Assembly (NCBI RefSeq): GCF_900100695.1
Contig: NZ_FNCF01000003.1
Coordinates: 434,001 to 498,000 of the forward strand
Reading direction: 5' to 3'
Length of the DNA stretch: 64,000 nt
Source: Klenkia brasiliensis
GTDB taxonomy: Bacteria; Actinomycetota; Actinomycetes; Mycobacteriales; Geodermatophilaceae
Part shown: in pieces, positions 52,503 to 61,340 of the stretch
Layout: the number at the start of each line of letters is the position of its first letter
Position numbering within the stretch: the first letter of the stretch is position 1
Made by a program: the position numbers and the translations under genes
The notes under the pieces: generated by a model
What the model saw: the letters and a program-made list of their open reading frames with translations, nothing else
Database searches by the model: none
What the model was told of the DNA's origin: nothing

Positions 52503-54083
52503 ATGTCCAGCCCCGCCCTGAGCCGCCGGGACGTGCTCAAGGTCTCCGTGCTCGGCGCCGCCGCCCTGGCGCTGCCGTGGCAGGGCGTCCTGTCCGGCAA
52601 GAGCGCCTCGAGGATCGCCGCCAGCAAGCTGCCCCGGCCCTACACGGTGCCCTTCACCGTCCCGCCCGTGCTGACCCCGGTGCGCAGCGACGCGACGGCG
52701 GACTACTTCCAGCTCACCCAGCAGGCCTTCGTCGGGGAGATCCTGCCCGGCGTCCGCACGCCGCTGTGGGGCTACAACGGCCAGGTCCCCGGCCCGACGA
52801 TCAAGGCGCGCGCCGGGAAGCAGACCGTGGTGCGCCAGATCAACGCGCTGCCGGCCACCCACCCGGTGCTGGGCTACGTGCCGTGGACGTCGACCCACCT
52901 GCACGGCATGCCGTCCAAGCCGCAGTACGACGGCTACGCCGGGGACAACTCGATGCCCGGGCAGTGGAAGGACTACGTCTACCCGAACAACACCACGGCC
53001 CGCACCCTCTGGTACCACGACCACGGCGTGCACCACACGGCGGAGAACGTCTACATGGGCCTGGCCGCGCAGTACCACCTGACCGACGCCGTCGAGGCCG
53101 CGCTGCCGATCCCCAAGGGCCGCTACGACGTGCCGATGATCCTCGGCGACGTCGCCTTCGCCGCCGACGGGTCGCTGCTGTGGGACGACAACACCCACTC
53201 CGGGGTCTACGGGGACGTCGTCCTGGTCAACGGCCGCCCCTGGCCCACCATGCAGGTCGAGCAACGGAAGTACCGGTTCCGTGTGCTCAACGCCTCGATC
53301 GCGCGCGGGTACAAGCTGGCGCTGAGCAACGGCCAGCCGTTCCAGGTGATCGCCACCGACGGCGGCCTCATGGCCGCCCCGCAGCAGGTCACCGAGCTGA
53401 CCATCGGCATGGCCGAGCGGTACGAGGTGGTGATCGACTTCGCCGCCCTGCCGGTGGGCCAGCGGATCCAGCTGGTCAACCGGGGCGTGAAGAACGCCGT
53501 CGACTTCGACAACACCAACAAGGTCATGCAGTTCCAGGCCTCCGGCCCGGCCACCGACACCACCAACAACACCGTGCCGCCGGTGCTCGCCAGCCCGCAC
53601 GAGGCGATGACGCTGACCCCCTCGATGGCCAAGGCCACCAAGAAGCTGCGGCTGCAGCGGGTGAACGAGCTGTGGACGATCAACGGCGAGACCTGGGACG
53701 ACGTCGAGCGCAGCGACTACGAGCGCATCTTCAGCCACCCCGAGGTCGGGGACGTCGAGCTGTGGGAGATCGAGAACCGCTCCGGCGGGTGGTTCCACCC
53801 CGTGCACGTGCACCTCGTGGACTTCCAGGTGCTCAGCCGCAACGGCCGGCCGGCCCCCGCGCAGGAGCGCGGCCCCAAGGACGTCGTCTACGTCGGGGAG
53901 AACGAGACGGTGCAGATCCTCATGCGCTTCGGGCCCGAGCACGGGCGCTACATGATCCACTGCCACAACCTCAGCCACGAGGACCACGACATGATGACCC
54001 AGTTCCAGGTGGGCGTGCACGACGCCGACTGCGACCCCCGGCACGCCGCCCCGCCCGCCTACGGCACGCCCCCGGCGCTGTGA
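52503..54083 (+). CDS. Tat-exported multicopper oxidase
   Basis: A 526-residue three-domain multicopper oxidase that oxidises a substrate and reduces O2 to water outside the membrane. The Tat signal is LSRRDVLKVSVLGAAALALP. All four copper motifs are intact: STHLHGMPS near 132, WYHDHGVHH near 170, HPVHVHLVDF near 433 and HCHNLSHEDHDMM near 486, the last holding the type-1 Cys. It belongs to the spore-coat/bilirubin-oxidase-like group (CotA type). Metal ions, phenols or Mn(II) are possible substrates. Its stop overlaps the next gene (GTGA), a His-rich membrane protein. The regulatory elements before it link it to the two-component system. Confidence 0.93.
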   Translation: MSSPALSRRDVLKVSVLGAAALALPWQGVLSGKSASRIAASKLPRPYTVPFTVPPVLTPVRSDATADYFQLTQQAFVGEILPGVRTPLWGYNGQVPGPTIKARAGKQTVVRQINALPATHPVLGYVPWTSTHLHGMPSKPQYDGYAGDNSMPGQWKDYVYPNNTTARTLWYHDHGVHHTAENVYMGLAAQYHLTDAVEAALPIPKGRYDVPMILGDVAFAADGSLLWDDNTHSGVYGDVVLVNGRPWPTMQVEQRKYRFRVLNASIARGYKLALSNGQPFQVIATDGGLMAAPQQVTELTIGMAERYEVVIDFAALPVGQRIQLVNRGVKNAVDFDNTNKVMQFQASGPATDTTNNTVPPVLASPHEAMTLTPSMAKATKKLRLQRVNELWTINGETWDDVERSDYERIFSHPEVGDVELWEIENRSGGWFHPVHVHLVDFQVLSRNGRPAPAQERGPKDVVYVGENETVQILMRFGPEHGRYMIHCHNLSHEDHDMMTQFQVGVHDADCDPRHAAPPAYGTPPAL

Positions 54084-54679
54084 CCGCCGTCCTGCCGGTC
54101 GCCCCCGGGCAGCGCCGCAGCGCGCGCGTCGAGCGCGCACCCGTCGCCACGCGGTGGCGGTTCGTCGCCGCGGCGGCGACCGGCGGCGCCGGCGTGCTGC
54201 ACGGCGTGGCGGCGGCCCAGCACCTCGGCGAGGCCCCCACCCTGACGGCGGGCTTCGTGCTGACCGCGGCGGTGCAGCTGGGGATGGCCGGGTGGCTGCT
54301 GCTGGGCCGCCGGGGCTCCGGGTGGGACAGCCGCACGGTGCAGCTGGCCCTGTGGGCCACCGTCGGGTTCCTGCTGGTCCTGCTCGTCGGGCACACCACC
54401 GACTGGCTGACCCCCCTGCACGGCACGGCGGCCGGGCACGGCGGGCACGCCACCGGCCACGCGGTCCAGACCGCCGGCGCGGTCGCGCTGGGCCTGGACG
54501 CCCCGGTCGAGGTGGAACCGCTGGGCGCGCTCGGCACGACCACCGGGGCGCTCGAGGTGCTGGCCGTCCTCGGCCTCGCCGCCCTGCTGCCGGCCGCGAC
54601 CCGGCGCCGGACGACGACCGGGCTGCTCGTGCTGGGACTGGCGGCGTGGACGGCGTGGGCCACCGGCGTCCTCGGCTGA
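54080..54679 (+). CDS. Histidine-rich membrane protein coupled to the oxidase
   Basis: A 199-residue protein of unknown function with about five hydrophobic segments ([68 protein letters not shown]). His residues are concentrated near the membrane: LHGVAAAQHLGE, VGHTTDWLTPLHG, HGGHATGHAVQ. This suggests metal, possibly copper, handling for the oxidase, but no known copper-transporter motif is present. The GTG overlaps the oxidase stop by four bases, so the two are translated together. Confidence 0.8.
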   Translation: MTAVLPVAPGQRRSARVERAPVATRWRFVAAAATGGAGVLHGVAAAQHLGEAPTLTAGFVLTAAVQLGMAGWLLLGRRGSGWDSRTVQLALWATVGFLLVLLVGHTTDWLTPLHGTAAGHGGHATGHAVQTAGAVALGLDAPVEVEPLGALGTTTGALEVLAVLGLAALLPAATRRRTTTGLLVLGLAAWTAWATGVLG

Positions 54680-55179
54680 GCACCTGTGGCACCGCCCTGG
54701 CCGTCACCGCCCTGCTGGTGGTGACGGCCTCGGTGCTGGGCGTGCTGCCCCTCCAGCCGGTGCGCACCGGCTCGGGCAGCATGGCGCCGGCCGCCCCGAC
54801 CGGCGCGCTGCTGCTGGTGCAGCACGGCGCCGGCCAGGTCGGCCGGCGCGACGTGGTGACGGTGTCGGCCGACGTCACCGGGGAGCCCCTGGTCAAGCGG
54901 GTCGTGGCGGTCGGCGGTGACGAGGTCGCCATCGAGGACGGCGTGCTGGTGGTCGACGGCCGGCCGGTGTGCGAGCGCGATGTCGACCCCGACCGCCTGG
55001 ACGGCGTGTGGTTCGGGCCGGTCCGGGTGCCCGCGGGCTCGGTCTTCCTGCTCGGCGACGACCGGGCCGGCTCGGTCGACTCGCGCGTGTTCGGCGCCGT
55101 CCCGGTGGCCGCCCTGACCGGCCGGGTCCTGCTCCGCCTCTGGCCCGCCCCGGCCGCCCTGGACGACGGCCTGTGCTGA
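54655..55179 (+). CDS. P-type (bacterial) signal peptidase I
   Basis: A 174-residue S26A peptidase: a short basic N terminus and one helix ([18 protein letters not shown]), catalytic Ser in [16 protein letters not shown], the general-base Lys in [13 protein letters not shown], and the C-terminal [14 protein letters not shown] box. It therefore differs in mechanism from the Ser-His enzyme in the island. The start is uncertain: GTG at 54655, GTG at 54646, or a CTG at 54676 overlapping the previous stop. It probably serves the secreted protein next downstream. Most bacteria have one housekeeping LepB elsewhere; this looks dedicated. Confidence 0.85.
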   Translation: MGHRRPRLSTCGTALAVTALLVVTASVLGVLPLQPVRTGSGSMAPAAPTGALLLVQHGAGQVGRRDVVTVSADVTGEPLVKRVVAVGGDEVAIEDGVLVVDGRPVCERDVDPDRLDGVWFGPVRVPAGSVFLLGDDRAGSVDSRVFGAVPVAALTGRVLLRLWPAPAALDDGLC

Positions 55180-55229
55180 CCCCCGGCATTGGGGGGTCGG
55201 CTCCCCCCAGCGGGCGGCTGGGGTGCCCG
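55180..55229 (+). promoter_or_regulatory. G/C-block promoter element C
   Basis: CCCCC-GGCATT-GGGGG (55180-55195) followed by TCCCCCC (55202-55208) and CGGCTGGGGTGCCCG (55215-55229). CTGGGG begins 87 bases before the ATG at 55305. Element B has the same layout within one base between its TCCCCCC and CGGCTGGGG blocks. Confidence 0.5.
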
Positions 55230-55304
55230 CTGCCGCGCGACGAGGGTCGGTCCCGTCGTCCCGGCCCCCGTGGCCGGACCCCCTCCCGCACCACCGGAGC
55301 AGCC

Positions 55305-57323
55305 ATGCCAGCCCACCGTGCCCACCCGCCCGCGACCACCGGTCGCCGTCCCCGGTGGCGCCGCGCGCTCCTGGCGACGACGGCCCTCGTCGCCGCCGCG
55401 GTGCCCGCCGTCGTCGTCGCGCAGTCCGCGAAGGCCGCGGTGCCGGTCTTCCCGGACAACATCGTGGTGTTCCCCGATCGCGACATGGTCTCCCTGGAGG
55501 GCTTCGCCGCGGCCTCCGGCCAGCGGGTGACCATCGAGGTGCGCCGCGGCGGCGTGCTCGTCGGCCAGACCTTCGGCACCGGGGCGTCGGCGACGGCGAT
55601 CGCCGCCGGTGCGCCCGTGGTGGAGGTCAACCACCCCGGCGGGGTCTGCTGGGGTGCCGGTGGCTCCACGCTGTCGGTCACCCCGGACATCCGGCCGGGC
55701 GACGTGGTCACCGTGGCCTTCGGGTCGGTCACCGCGGACACCACCGTGCAGGATGCCCAGGTGACCGGCTCGTCGGTGAGCGGCACCGAGCTGACGGTCA
55801 CCGGGCACATCGGCAGCGGCGTGGACCCCGCGTTCCTCGAGCAGCGCATCATCAACCCCTCGATGCGCGACGACCCCACCATCGCGCGGCGCGACGTGCG
55901 CGCGGTGACCGGTCCGGAGGTGGCCGCGCCCAAGGGCTCCTACAGCTCGGGGCTCTCGGTCACCGGGACCAGCTTCACCGCGCACTACACCTTCGCCACC
56001 GACGCGGCCGCCCAGCTCGCCGCCGAGGGTGCGCTGCGGGCCATGACCTGGCAGAACCAGGACGCCGACGGCAACCGGCAGGGCCTGACCATCGCCGAGG
56101 CCGGGGAGACCGGCGGCCCGGGCATGGGCGGCTGCCCCGCGGGCGCCACCGGCCAGGGGCCGCGCTCGCCCAGCGCCGTCACCGCGACCCAGGCCGGCGG
56201 CGACGTGGACGTGCGGTGGACCCCGGCCGCGCAGAACCCGGGCACCTCCCCCGTGCTCGGCTGGACGGTGCGGCTGGTGAGCCGGCAGAGCGCCGCGGGC
56301 GTGGTGACCGAGACCGGGGTACGCATCGCCGACCCCGCCGCCACCCGGGTGGCCCTCCCCGGCGAGCTGGCCGGGCACCGGGTCGAGGTCCGGGCGCTGA
56401 GCGACGCGGGCGAGAGCTGGCCCCCGGCCCTGGACGGCGTGACCGCCCCGCCGGGGTCCACCGACGCCACCCCGCCGCCGGTCTCGGCGTCCCCCGCCGG
56501 TGGCCAGGTCACCGGCCCGGTCACGGTCACCCTGACCACCGAGTCGACCAGCCTGACCGGCATCTACTACACGCTGGACGGGACCAGCCCGCTGGACGGG
56601 CCGGACACCGCCGCCCCGACGTCCACGCCGTACACCGGGCCGATCACCGTCTCCCCCACCGCGGGGACGCCGGTCGTGCTCCGGTACGTGGCGATCGACG
56701 CCGCCGGCAACTCCTCCCTGGTGAAGAACGAGACGTACACGCTGACGGCACCCTCCGCGCCGGGGGCGCCCACCATCGGGACGGTCACCGCCGGCGACGG
56801 CCGGGCGACGGTCAACTGGACCGCGCCGACCAGCCCGGGCACCTCGCCCGTCACCGGGTACACCGTCACCGCGACCCCCCGCACGGGGACGCCGGTGCGG
56901 GGCACCGCCGGACCCGGCGCCACCCAGCTGGTGCTCACCGGCCTGACCAACGGGGTGGTGCACGACGTGGTCGTCACCGCCACCAACGGCGTCGGCACCG
57001 GGCCGGCCTCCGCCGCGGCGCAGGTCACGCCGACCCGGCCGGCGACCGACACGGTCACGGTCACCCGGGCGAGCTGGAAGGTCGGCGACCTGCGGGTCGA
57101 GGGCACCGGGTCGGTGCCCGGCGCGACGGTCAGCATCCGGTCCGGCGGACCGACCGGCCCGGTGCTGGGCACCGCCGTGGTCGGCACCCCGGCCGCGGGG
57201 GCGGCCACCGGGACGTGGACCTTCCGGCTGCGCACCGCCGCGGCGGGCACCCGCCCGGCCGACGTGTACGTCACGTCCTCCGGCGGCGGCCAGGTCGGGC
57301 CGGTGACGCTGGCCAACGCCTGA
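55305..57323 (+). CDS. Large secreted protein with Fn3 and chitobiase C-terminal-like domains
   Basis: A 672-residue exported protein. The signal peptide spans about 1-44 ([26 protein letters not shown] region). About 45-270 is a beta-rich domain I cannot assign ([42 protein letters not shown]), common in this lineage's secreted proteins. Then come an Fn3-like domain ([16 protein letters not shown]), a chitobiase/hexosaminidase C-terminal-like domain ([28 protein letters not shown]), a second Fn3 ([17 protein letters not shown]) and a C-terminal beta domain. There is no catalytic motif or anchor, so it is probably structural or adhesive. It sits between a signal peptidase and a peroxidase, so it may be a substrate for oxidative cross-linking (inference). 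Confidence 0.85.
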   Translation: MPAHRAHPPATTGRRPRWRRALLATTALVAAAVPAVVVAQSAKAAVPVFPDNIVVFPDRDMVSLEGFAAASGQRVTIEVRRGGVLVGQTFGTGASATAIAAGAPVVEVNHPGGVCWGAGGSTLSVTPDIRPGDVVTVAFGSVTADTTVQDAQVTGSSVSGTELTVTGHIGSGVDPAFLEQRIINPSMRDDPTIARRDVRAVTGPEVAAPKGSYSSGLSVTGTSFTAHYTFATDAAAQLAAEGALRAMTWQNQDADGNRQGLTIAEAGETGGPGMGGCPAGATGQGPRSPSAVTATQAGGDVDVRWTPAAQNPGTSPVLGWTVRLVSRQSAAGVVTETGVRIADPAATRVALPGELAGHRVEVRALSDAGESWPPALDGVTAPPGSTDATPPPVSASPAGGQVTGPVTVTLTTESTSLTGIYYTLDGTSPLDGPDTAAPTSTPYTGPITVSPTAGTPVVLRYVAIDAAGNSSLVKNETYTLTAPSAPGAPTIGTVTAGDGRATVNWTAPTSPGTSPVTGYTVTATPRTGTPVRGTAGPGATQLVLTGLTNGVVHDVVVTATNGVGTGPASAAAQVTPTRPATDTVTVTRASWKVGDLRVEGTGSVPGATVSIRSGGPTGPVLGTAVVGTPAAGAATGTWTFRLRTAAAGTRPADVYVTSSGGGQVGPVTLANA

Positions 57324-57385
57324 CCCACCCCCGACCGGCGCCGCGGCGCGGCACCCCCTGCCCCGGGGTGCCGCGCCGTGGCGCT

Positions 57386-57408
57386 CCCCCAGGTCTGGGG
57401 GTGGCCGG
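57386..57408 (+). promoter_or_regulatory. G/C-block promoter element D
   Basis: CCCCCAG-GT-CTGGGGG is a perfect palindrome at 57386-57401, continuing as TGGCCGG. CTGGGG begins 88 bases before the peroxidase start, the same distance as in elements A and C. Confidence 0.45.
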
Positions 57409-57438
57409 CCCCCGCCCGGACCGGCCAGGGTCGGCCCC

Positions 57439-57477
57439 GATGAAGGGGCCCGACGAAGGGGCCCGACGAAGGGGGTG
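57439..57477 (+). repeat. Three 13-base tandem repeats before the peroxidase gene
   Basis: GATGAAGGGGCCC (57439-57451), GACGAAGGGGCCC (57452-57464) and GACGAAGGGGGTG (57465-57477) stand just before the GTG at 57483. They could affect translation or be a chance slippage product; 13 is not a multiple of three. Confidence 0.75.
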
Positions 57478-57482
57478 GTCCC

Positions 57483-58973
57483 GTGGTCGACCGCACACCG
57501 AGCATGGGACGGCGGGGGTTCCTGGGCGCGACGGCGGCCGGCATCGCCGCCCCCGTCCTGGTGCCGTCGGTCCTCGGCCACCCGGCCTCGGCGGCCACCG
57601 GCGGCCCGGGCACCTGGCAGCACGCGGTGGGCGCACCGCGGGGCTCCGACATCGCCGTCACCTCCGGGCGGGCCACCGAGGGCCGGTTCGGTCTGCTGTT
57701 CAAGGACCTCCCCGCCCACCAGCCGCCGGACGCCCTGCTCGCCTCGCTGGCCCGCTCGATGACCGACCCGCGCACCCCGGGCACCGACCCCAGCGACCGG
57801 GACGCCGACGACAACCCGGCCATCACCGGCGGCTACACCTTCCTGGGCCAGTTCATCGACCACGACCTGACCCGGGACACCACCCCGCTGACCGAGCAGG
57901 CGGTCGACCCGCACGGGCTGCGGAACTTCGACACCGCGTGCTTCGACCTGGGCTCGGTGTACGGCCGCGGGCCGGACCTGGACCCCCAGCTCTACGACCC
58001 CGCCCGGCCCGGCTGGCTGGCCGTGGGCGAGCCCGACGGGGTCCCCGACCTGCCCCGCGCCCCCGACGGCACCGCCCACCTGGGCGACCCCCGCAACGAC
58101 GAGAACCTCGTCATCACCCAGCTGCACGCGGCCTTCCTGCGCTTCCACAACGTGCAGATGGCCGAGGGCCGGTCCTACCTGGACGCGCGGCGGCTGACGC
58201 AGTGGCACTTCCAGTGGCTCGTCGTCCAGGAGTTCCTCCCCCGGGTGTGCCAGCCCGCGGTGGTCCAGGGCCTGCTGGCGCTCGGCAACCGCATCCCGTG
58301 GTTCCGCCCGCGCAGCACGGTGCGGCCGATGATGCCGCTGGAGTTCTCGGTGGCCGCCTACCGGTTCGGGCACAGCATGGTCCGCTCGGAGTACGAGGTG
58401 AACGACGCGCACGTGTTCCCGGTGTTCGGCACCGCGCCCGACGACCTGTCCGGTGGCCGGCCCGTGCCGCCGGGCCACCGGGTGCACTGGGAGTACTTCT
58501 TCGACGTCCCCGGCAGGGCGCGCCCGGACGGGCTGAACCTGGCCCGCCGGATCGACACCCGGCTCGCCCTGCCGCTGCACGACCTCCCCGGGACCGTCGT
58601 CAGCCGCGACACCACCCCGCTCATCACCGACCTGGCCGAGCGGAACCTGCTGCGCGGCAAGCGGCTCGGGCTGCCCGCGGGCCAGGACGTCGCGGCCCGG
58701 CTCGGCCAGCGGCCGCTGACGAACGCCCAGCTCGGCCTCACCGACCCGGGGTGGGGCGGCAGGGCGCCGCTGTGGTTCTACGTGCTCAAGGAGGCCGAGC
58801 TGACCCAGGGCGGCGCCCGGCTCGGGCCCACGGGCGGGTTGCTCGTCGCCGGGACGCTGCTCACGCTGCTGTTCCTCGACCGCACGAGCTACGTCAACGC
58901 CCGCCCGGCGTGGCGGCCGGCCACGACGCCGTTCACGGTGGGGCACCTGCTCCAGCGGGCCGGGGTCGCCTGA
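57483..58973 (+). CDS. Tat-exported animal-type haem peroxidase
   Basis: A 496-residue peroxidase of the animal (peroxidase-cyclooxygenase) superfamily. The Tat signal is [20 protein letters not shown]. The distal haem region is [17 protein letters not shown] near 120-135, the helix [22 protein letters not shown] near 200, and the proximal His is in [16 protein letters not shown] near 297. It should use peroxide to oxidise halides, phenols or Mn(II) outside the cell. Start GTG at 57483. It is the last gene of the oxidative cluster and has promoter element D upstream. Confidence 0.93.
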   Translation: MVDRTPSMGRRGFLGATAAGIAAPVLVPSVLGHPASAATGGPGTWQHAVGAPRGSDIAVTSGRATEGRFGLLFKDLPAHQPPDALLASLARSMTDPRTPGTDPSDRDADDNPAITGGYTFLGQFIDHDLTRDTTPLTEQAVDPHGLRNFDTACFDLGSVYGRGPDLDPQLYDPARPGWLAVGEPDGVPDLPRAPDGTAHLGDPRNDENLVITQLHAAFLRFHNVQMAEGRSYLDARRLTQWHFQWLVVQEFLPRVCQPAVVQGLLALGNRIPWFRPRSTVRPMMPLEFSVAAYRFGHSMVRSEYEVNDAHVFPVFGTAPDDLSGGRPVPPGHRVHWEYFFDVPGRARPDGLNLARRIDTRLALPLHDLPGTVVSRDTTPLITDLAERNLLRGKRLGLPAGQDVAARLGQRPLTNAQLGLTDPGWGGRAPLWFYVLKEAELTQGGARLGPTGGLLVAGTLLTLLFLDRTSYVNARPAWRPATTPFTVGHLLQRAGVA

Positions 58974-58996
58974 GGCCGTGCGGCACCATCGGCGGC

Positions 58997-59428
58997 GTGC
59001 GCGCCGTGGTGAGCCGGGTCAGCAGTGCCTCCGTCGTCGTCGAGGGCGCGGTGGTCGGGGAGGTCGGCCGCGGGCTGCTGGCCCTGGTCGGGGTGGCCCG
59101 GGACGACGACGCCGCGGCGGCCCGCGAGATGGCCCGCAAGATCCACGAGCTGCGCGTCTTCCCCGGCGACGACGGGGAGGTGTCGGCCGCCGACCTCGGG
59201 CTGCCGGTGCTGGTGGTGAGCCAGTTCACGCTGCAGGGCGACACGCGCAGGGGGCGTCGTCCGTCCTGGTCGGCGGCCGCCCCCGGGCCGGTCGCCGAGC
59301 CCCTGGTGGAGACCGTCGTGGCCGCGCTGCGCGAGCGCGGCGCGCGTGTCGCCACCGGCGTGTTCGGGGCGTCCATGCAGGTCAGCAGCGTGAACGACGG
59401 TCCCTTCACGCTGCTGCTGGAGACCTGA
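58997..59428 (+). CDS. dtd: D-aminoacyl-tRNA deacylase
   Basis: Hydrolyses D-aminoacyl-tRNA, a translation quality-control step. The 143-residue protein has the family's [14 protein letters not shown] start, the [17 protein letters not shown] motif with the catalytic-site Ser-Gln, and the C-terminal [10 protein letters not shown] cross-subunit Gly-cisPro-type segment in its usual variant form. GTG start with a CACCAT box seven bases before it. It is 23 bases after the peroxidase stop but looks like core genome rather than part of that cluster. Confidence 0.94.
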   Translation: MRAVVSRVSSASVVVEGAVVGEVGRGLLALVGVARDDDAAAAREMARKIHELRVFPGDDGEVSAADLGLPVLVVSQFTLQGDTRRGRRPSWSAAAPGPVAEPLVETVVAALRERGARVATGVFGASMQVSSVNDGPFTLLLET

Positions 59429-59504
59429 AGCACACCGCTGTGGTTCGGCCGGGCCCCGTCGGGTAGTCGCCTCCCTGCACGGCAACTGTGAGACGGACCG
59501 GTCA

Positions 59505-59531
59505 GGAACACCAGGGGTGGTCTCGGCCGTT
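59505..59531 (+). promoter_or_regulatory. SigE/SigH-type promoter of sigB
   Basis: GGAAC (59505-59509), 18 bases, CGTT (59528-59531). This fits the ECF SigE/SigH (SigR) consensus, which in mycobacteria drives sigB. It lies 149 bases before the sigB start in a 251-base gap with no other gene. Confidence 0.6.
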
Positions 59532-59679
59532 GTCATGGGCGTACCACATCGGGGCCACCACCCCGAGGACGGGCCCGGCCGGCGATCCCGGCGCCGCTCG
59601 TCCCGCACCGAAGACGCCCGGGTGACGGCCAGCACGACCGGCGGCCATCCGACCCGAGAGGCAAGGACGAAGAACCATC

Positions 59680-60663
59680 GTGACGCTGCTGCAGTCCTCC
59701 CCCACCGACACCCTCAGCGTGCGCACCCCGCGCCGTACCCCCGACACCACCGGCCTGGTCTCGACCGACCTGGTCCGTGTCTACCTGAACACGATCGGGA
59801 AGACCGCACTGCTCACCGCCGAGCAGGAGGTCGAGCTCGCCAAGCGCATCGAGGCCGGGCTGTACGCCGACCGGCTGCTGGGCGAGAAGAAGCTGACCCC
59901 CGCGGTCAAGCGCGACTACACCCTGCTGGTCGCCGACGGCAAGGCCGCCAAGGCCCACCTGCTGGAGGCCAACCTGCGCCTGGTCGTGTCCGTGGCCAAG
60001 CGCTACACCGGCCACGGCATGACGTTCCTGGACCTGATCCAGGAGGGCAACGTCGGCCTGATCCGCGCGGTCGAGAAGTTCGACTACACCAAGGGCTTCA
60101 AGTTCTCCACCTACGCGACCTGGTGGATCCGCCAGGCCATCACCCGCGCGATGGCCGACAGCGGCCGCACCATCCGGCTCCCCGTCCACCTGGCCGAGCA
60201 GGTCAACAAGGTGGTGCGCACCCGGCGGCGCATCCACCAGGAGCTCGAGCGTGAGCCCACCGCCGAGGAGCTCGGTCTGGAGCTCGACATGACCCCGGAG
60301 CGGATCACCGAGCTGCTGGAGTACAGCCGCGACCTGGTGTCGCTGGACCAGACCGTCGGCGCCGACGAGGAGTCCCGGCTCGGTGACTTCATCGAGGACA
60401 CCGACGCGGCCGTGGCCGAGGACGCCGTCGCCTTCCAGATGATGAAGGGCGATGTCCGGAACGTGCTGGGCACGCTGGAGGACCGCGAGCGCGACGTCGT
60501 GATCATGCGCTTCGGCCTGGACGGCGAGCAGCCCCGCACCCTGGAGCAGATCGGCAAGCGCTTCGGCCTCTCCCGCGAGCGGGTGCGCCAGATCGAGCGC
60601 GAGACGATGAGCAAGCTGCGCTCCCCCGAGCGGGCCGACGCCCTGCGCGACTACCTCGCCTGA
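59680..60663 (+). CDS. sigB: Group 2 sigma factor SigB
   Basis: A 327-residue primary-like sigma factor without the long SigA N-terminal extension. Regions are complete: [23 protein letters not shown] (1.2), [21 protein letters not shown] and [16 protein letters not shown] (2), [15 protein letters not shown] (3) and [22 protein letters not shown] (4). The GTG has an AAGGA site about ten bases upstream. In actinobacteria SigB directs general stress and stationary-phase transcription; the GGAAC-N18-CGTT promoter upstream implies envelope or oxidative stress input. The next gene starts nine bases after its stop. Confidence 0.93.
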   Translation: MTLLQSSPTDTLSVRTPRRTPDTTGLVSTDLVRVYLNTIGKTALLTAEQEVELAKRIEAGLYADRLLGEKKLTPAVKRDYTLLVADGKAAKAHLLEANLRLVVSVAKRYTGHGMTFLDLIQEGNVGLIRAVEKFDYTKGFKFSTYATWWIRQAITRAMADSGRTIRLPVHLAEQVNKVVRTRRRIHQELEREPTAEELGLELDMTPERITELLEYSRDLVSLDQTVGADEESRLGDFIEDTDAAVAEDAVAFQMMKGDVRNVLGTLEDRERDVVIMRFGLDGEQPRTLEQIGKRFGLSRERVRQIERETMSKLRSPERADALRDYLA

Positions 60664-60671
60664 CCTCCGCG

Positions 60672-61340
60672 GTGGACGACGCCCGGCCACCCGCCTGGCG
60701 CCGTCCCACCCGCGGGGAGCACCGCTGGCCGGCCACCCTCGCGGTGGCCGGCACCGTCGCGTTGCAGGTGGCGCTGCCCGACCGGGTCTCCCCCGCGCTG
60801 GGCTGGGTGCTGCCCGCCGCCGAGTTGGCCCTGCTCGCCGCGCTCGTGGTCGCGAACCCGCTGCGCATCGACCGGGAGTCTGCGCTGCTGCGCCGCCTCG
60901 CGCTCGCCCTGCTGGCCCTGGTCGTGCTGTCCACCGGGTGGTCCGCGGTGCTGCTCGTCCGCGAACTGGTCACCGGTGCCGACACCCCGGCGACCACCCT
61001 GCTGGCCTCGGGGGCGGGCATCTGGGCCACCACCGTGCTGGCGTCGGCCCTGGTGTTCTGGGAGCTCGACCGGGGCGGGCCGGCCGCCCGTGCCGCCGGC
61101 ACGCGGGCGCACCCCGACTTCGCCTTTCCCCAGATGCAGAGCCCGGACCTGGCTCCGCCGGACTGGGAGCCCCGGTTCGGGGACTACCTGTACCTGGCCT
61201 ACACCAACGCCACGGCGTTCAGCCCCACCGACGTGCTGCCGCTGACCCGCAGCGCCAAGACCGCCATGGCCGTGGAGTCGACCATCACCCTAGTCGTCGT
61301 GCTGCTGGTGCTGGCCCGCGCGGTCAACGTGCTCACCTGA
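60672..61340 (+). CDS. DUF1345-like four-helix membrane protein
   Basis: A 222-residue membrane protein with about four helices (WVLPAAELALLAALVVANPL, LALALLALVVLSTGWSAVLLV, IWATTVLASALVFWEL, STITLVVVLLVLARAVNVL). The C-terminal stretch YLYLAYTNATAFSPTDVLPL then TRSAK resembles the pore-like segment of DUF1345 membrane proteins. A channel role is possible but unproven. GTG nine bases after sigB, so probably co-transcribed with it. Its stop overlaps the convergent gene by eight bases. Confidence 0.8.
   Translation: MDDARPPAWRRPTRGEHRWPATLAVAGTVALQVALPDRVSPALGWVLPAAELALLAALVVANPLRIDRESALLRRLALALLALVVLSTGWSAVLLVRELVTGADTPATTLLASGAGIWATTVLASALVFWELDRGGPAARAAGTRAHPDFAFPQMQSPDLAPPDWEPRFGDYLYLAYTNATAFSPTDVLPLTRSAKTAMAVESTITLVVVLLVLARAVNVLT

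Noticed and set aside
51933-58946. A 2337-codon open minus-strand frame across the oxidase cluster
   Set aside because: It mirrors four well-supported plus-strand genes, its product is Arg/Gly/Pro/His-biased with no domain, and long antisense frames are normal at this GC content.
59442-59463. GTTCGG-N12-GGGTAG as a SigF/SigB-type promoter before sigB
   Set aside because: The -35 half is a poor match and the spacing is short; the GGAAC-N18-CGTT site is better.
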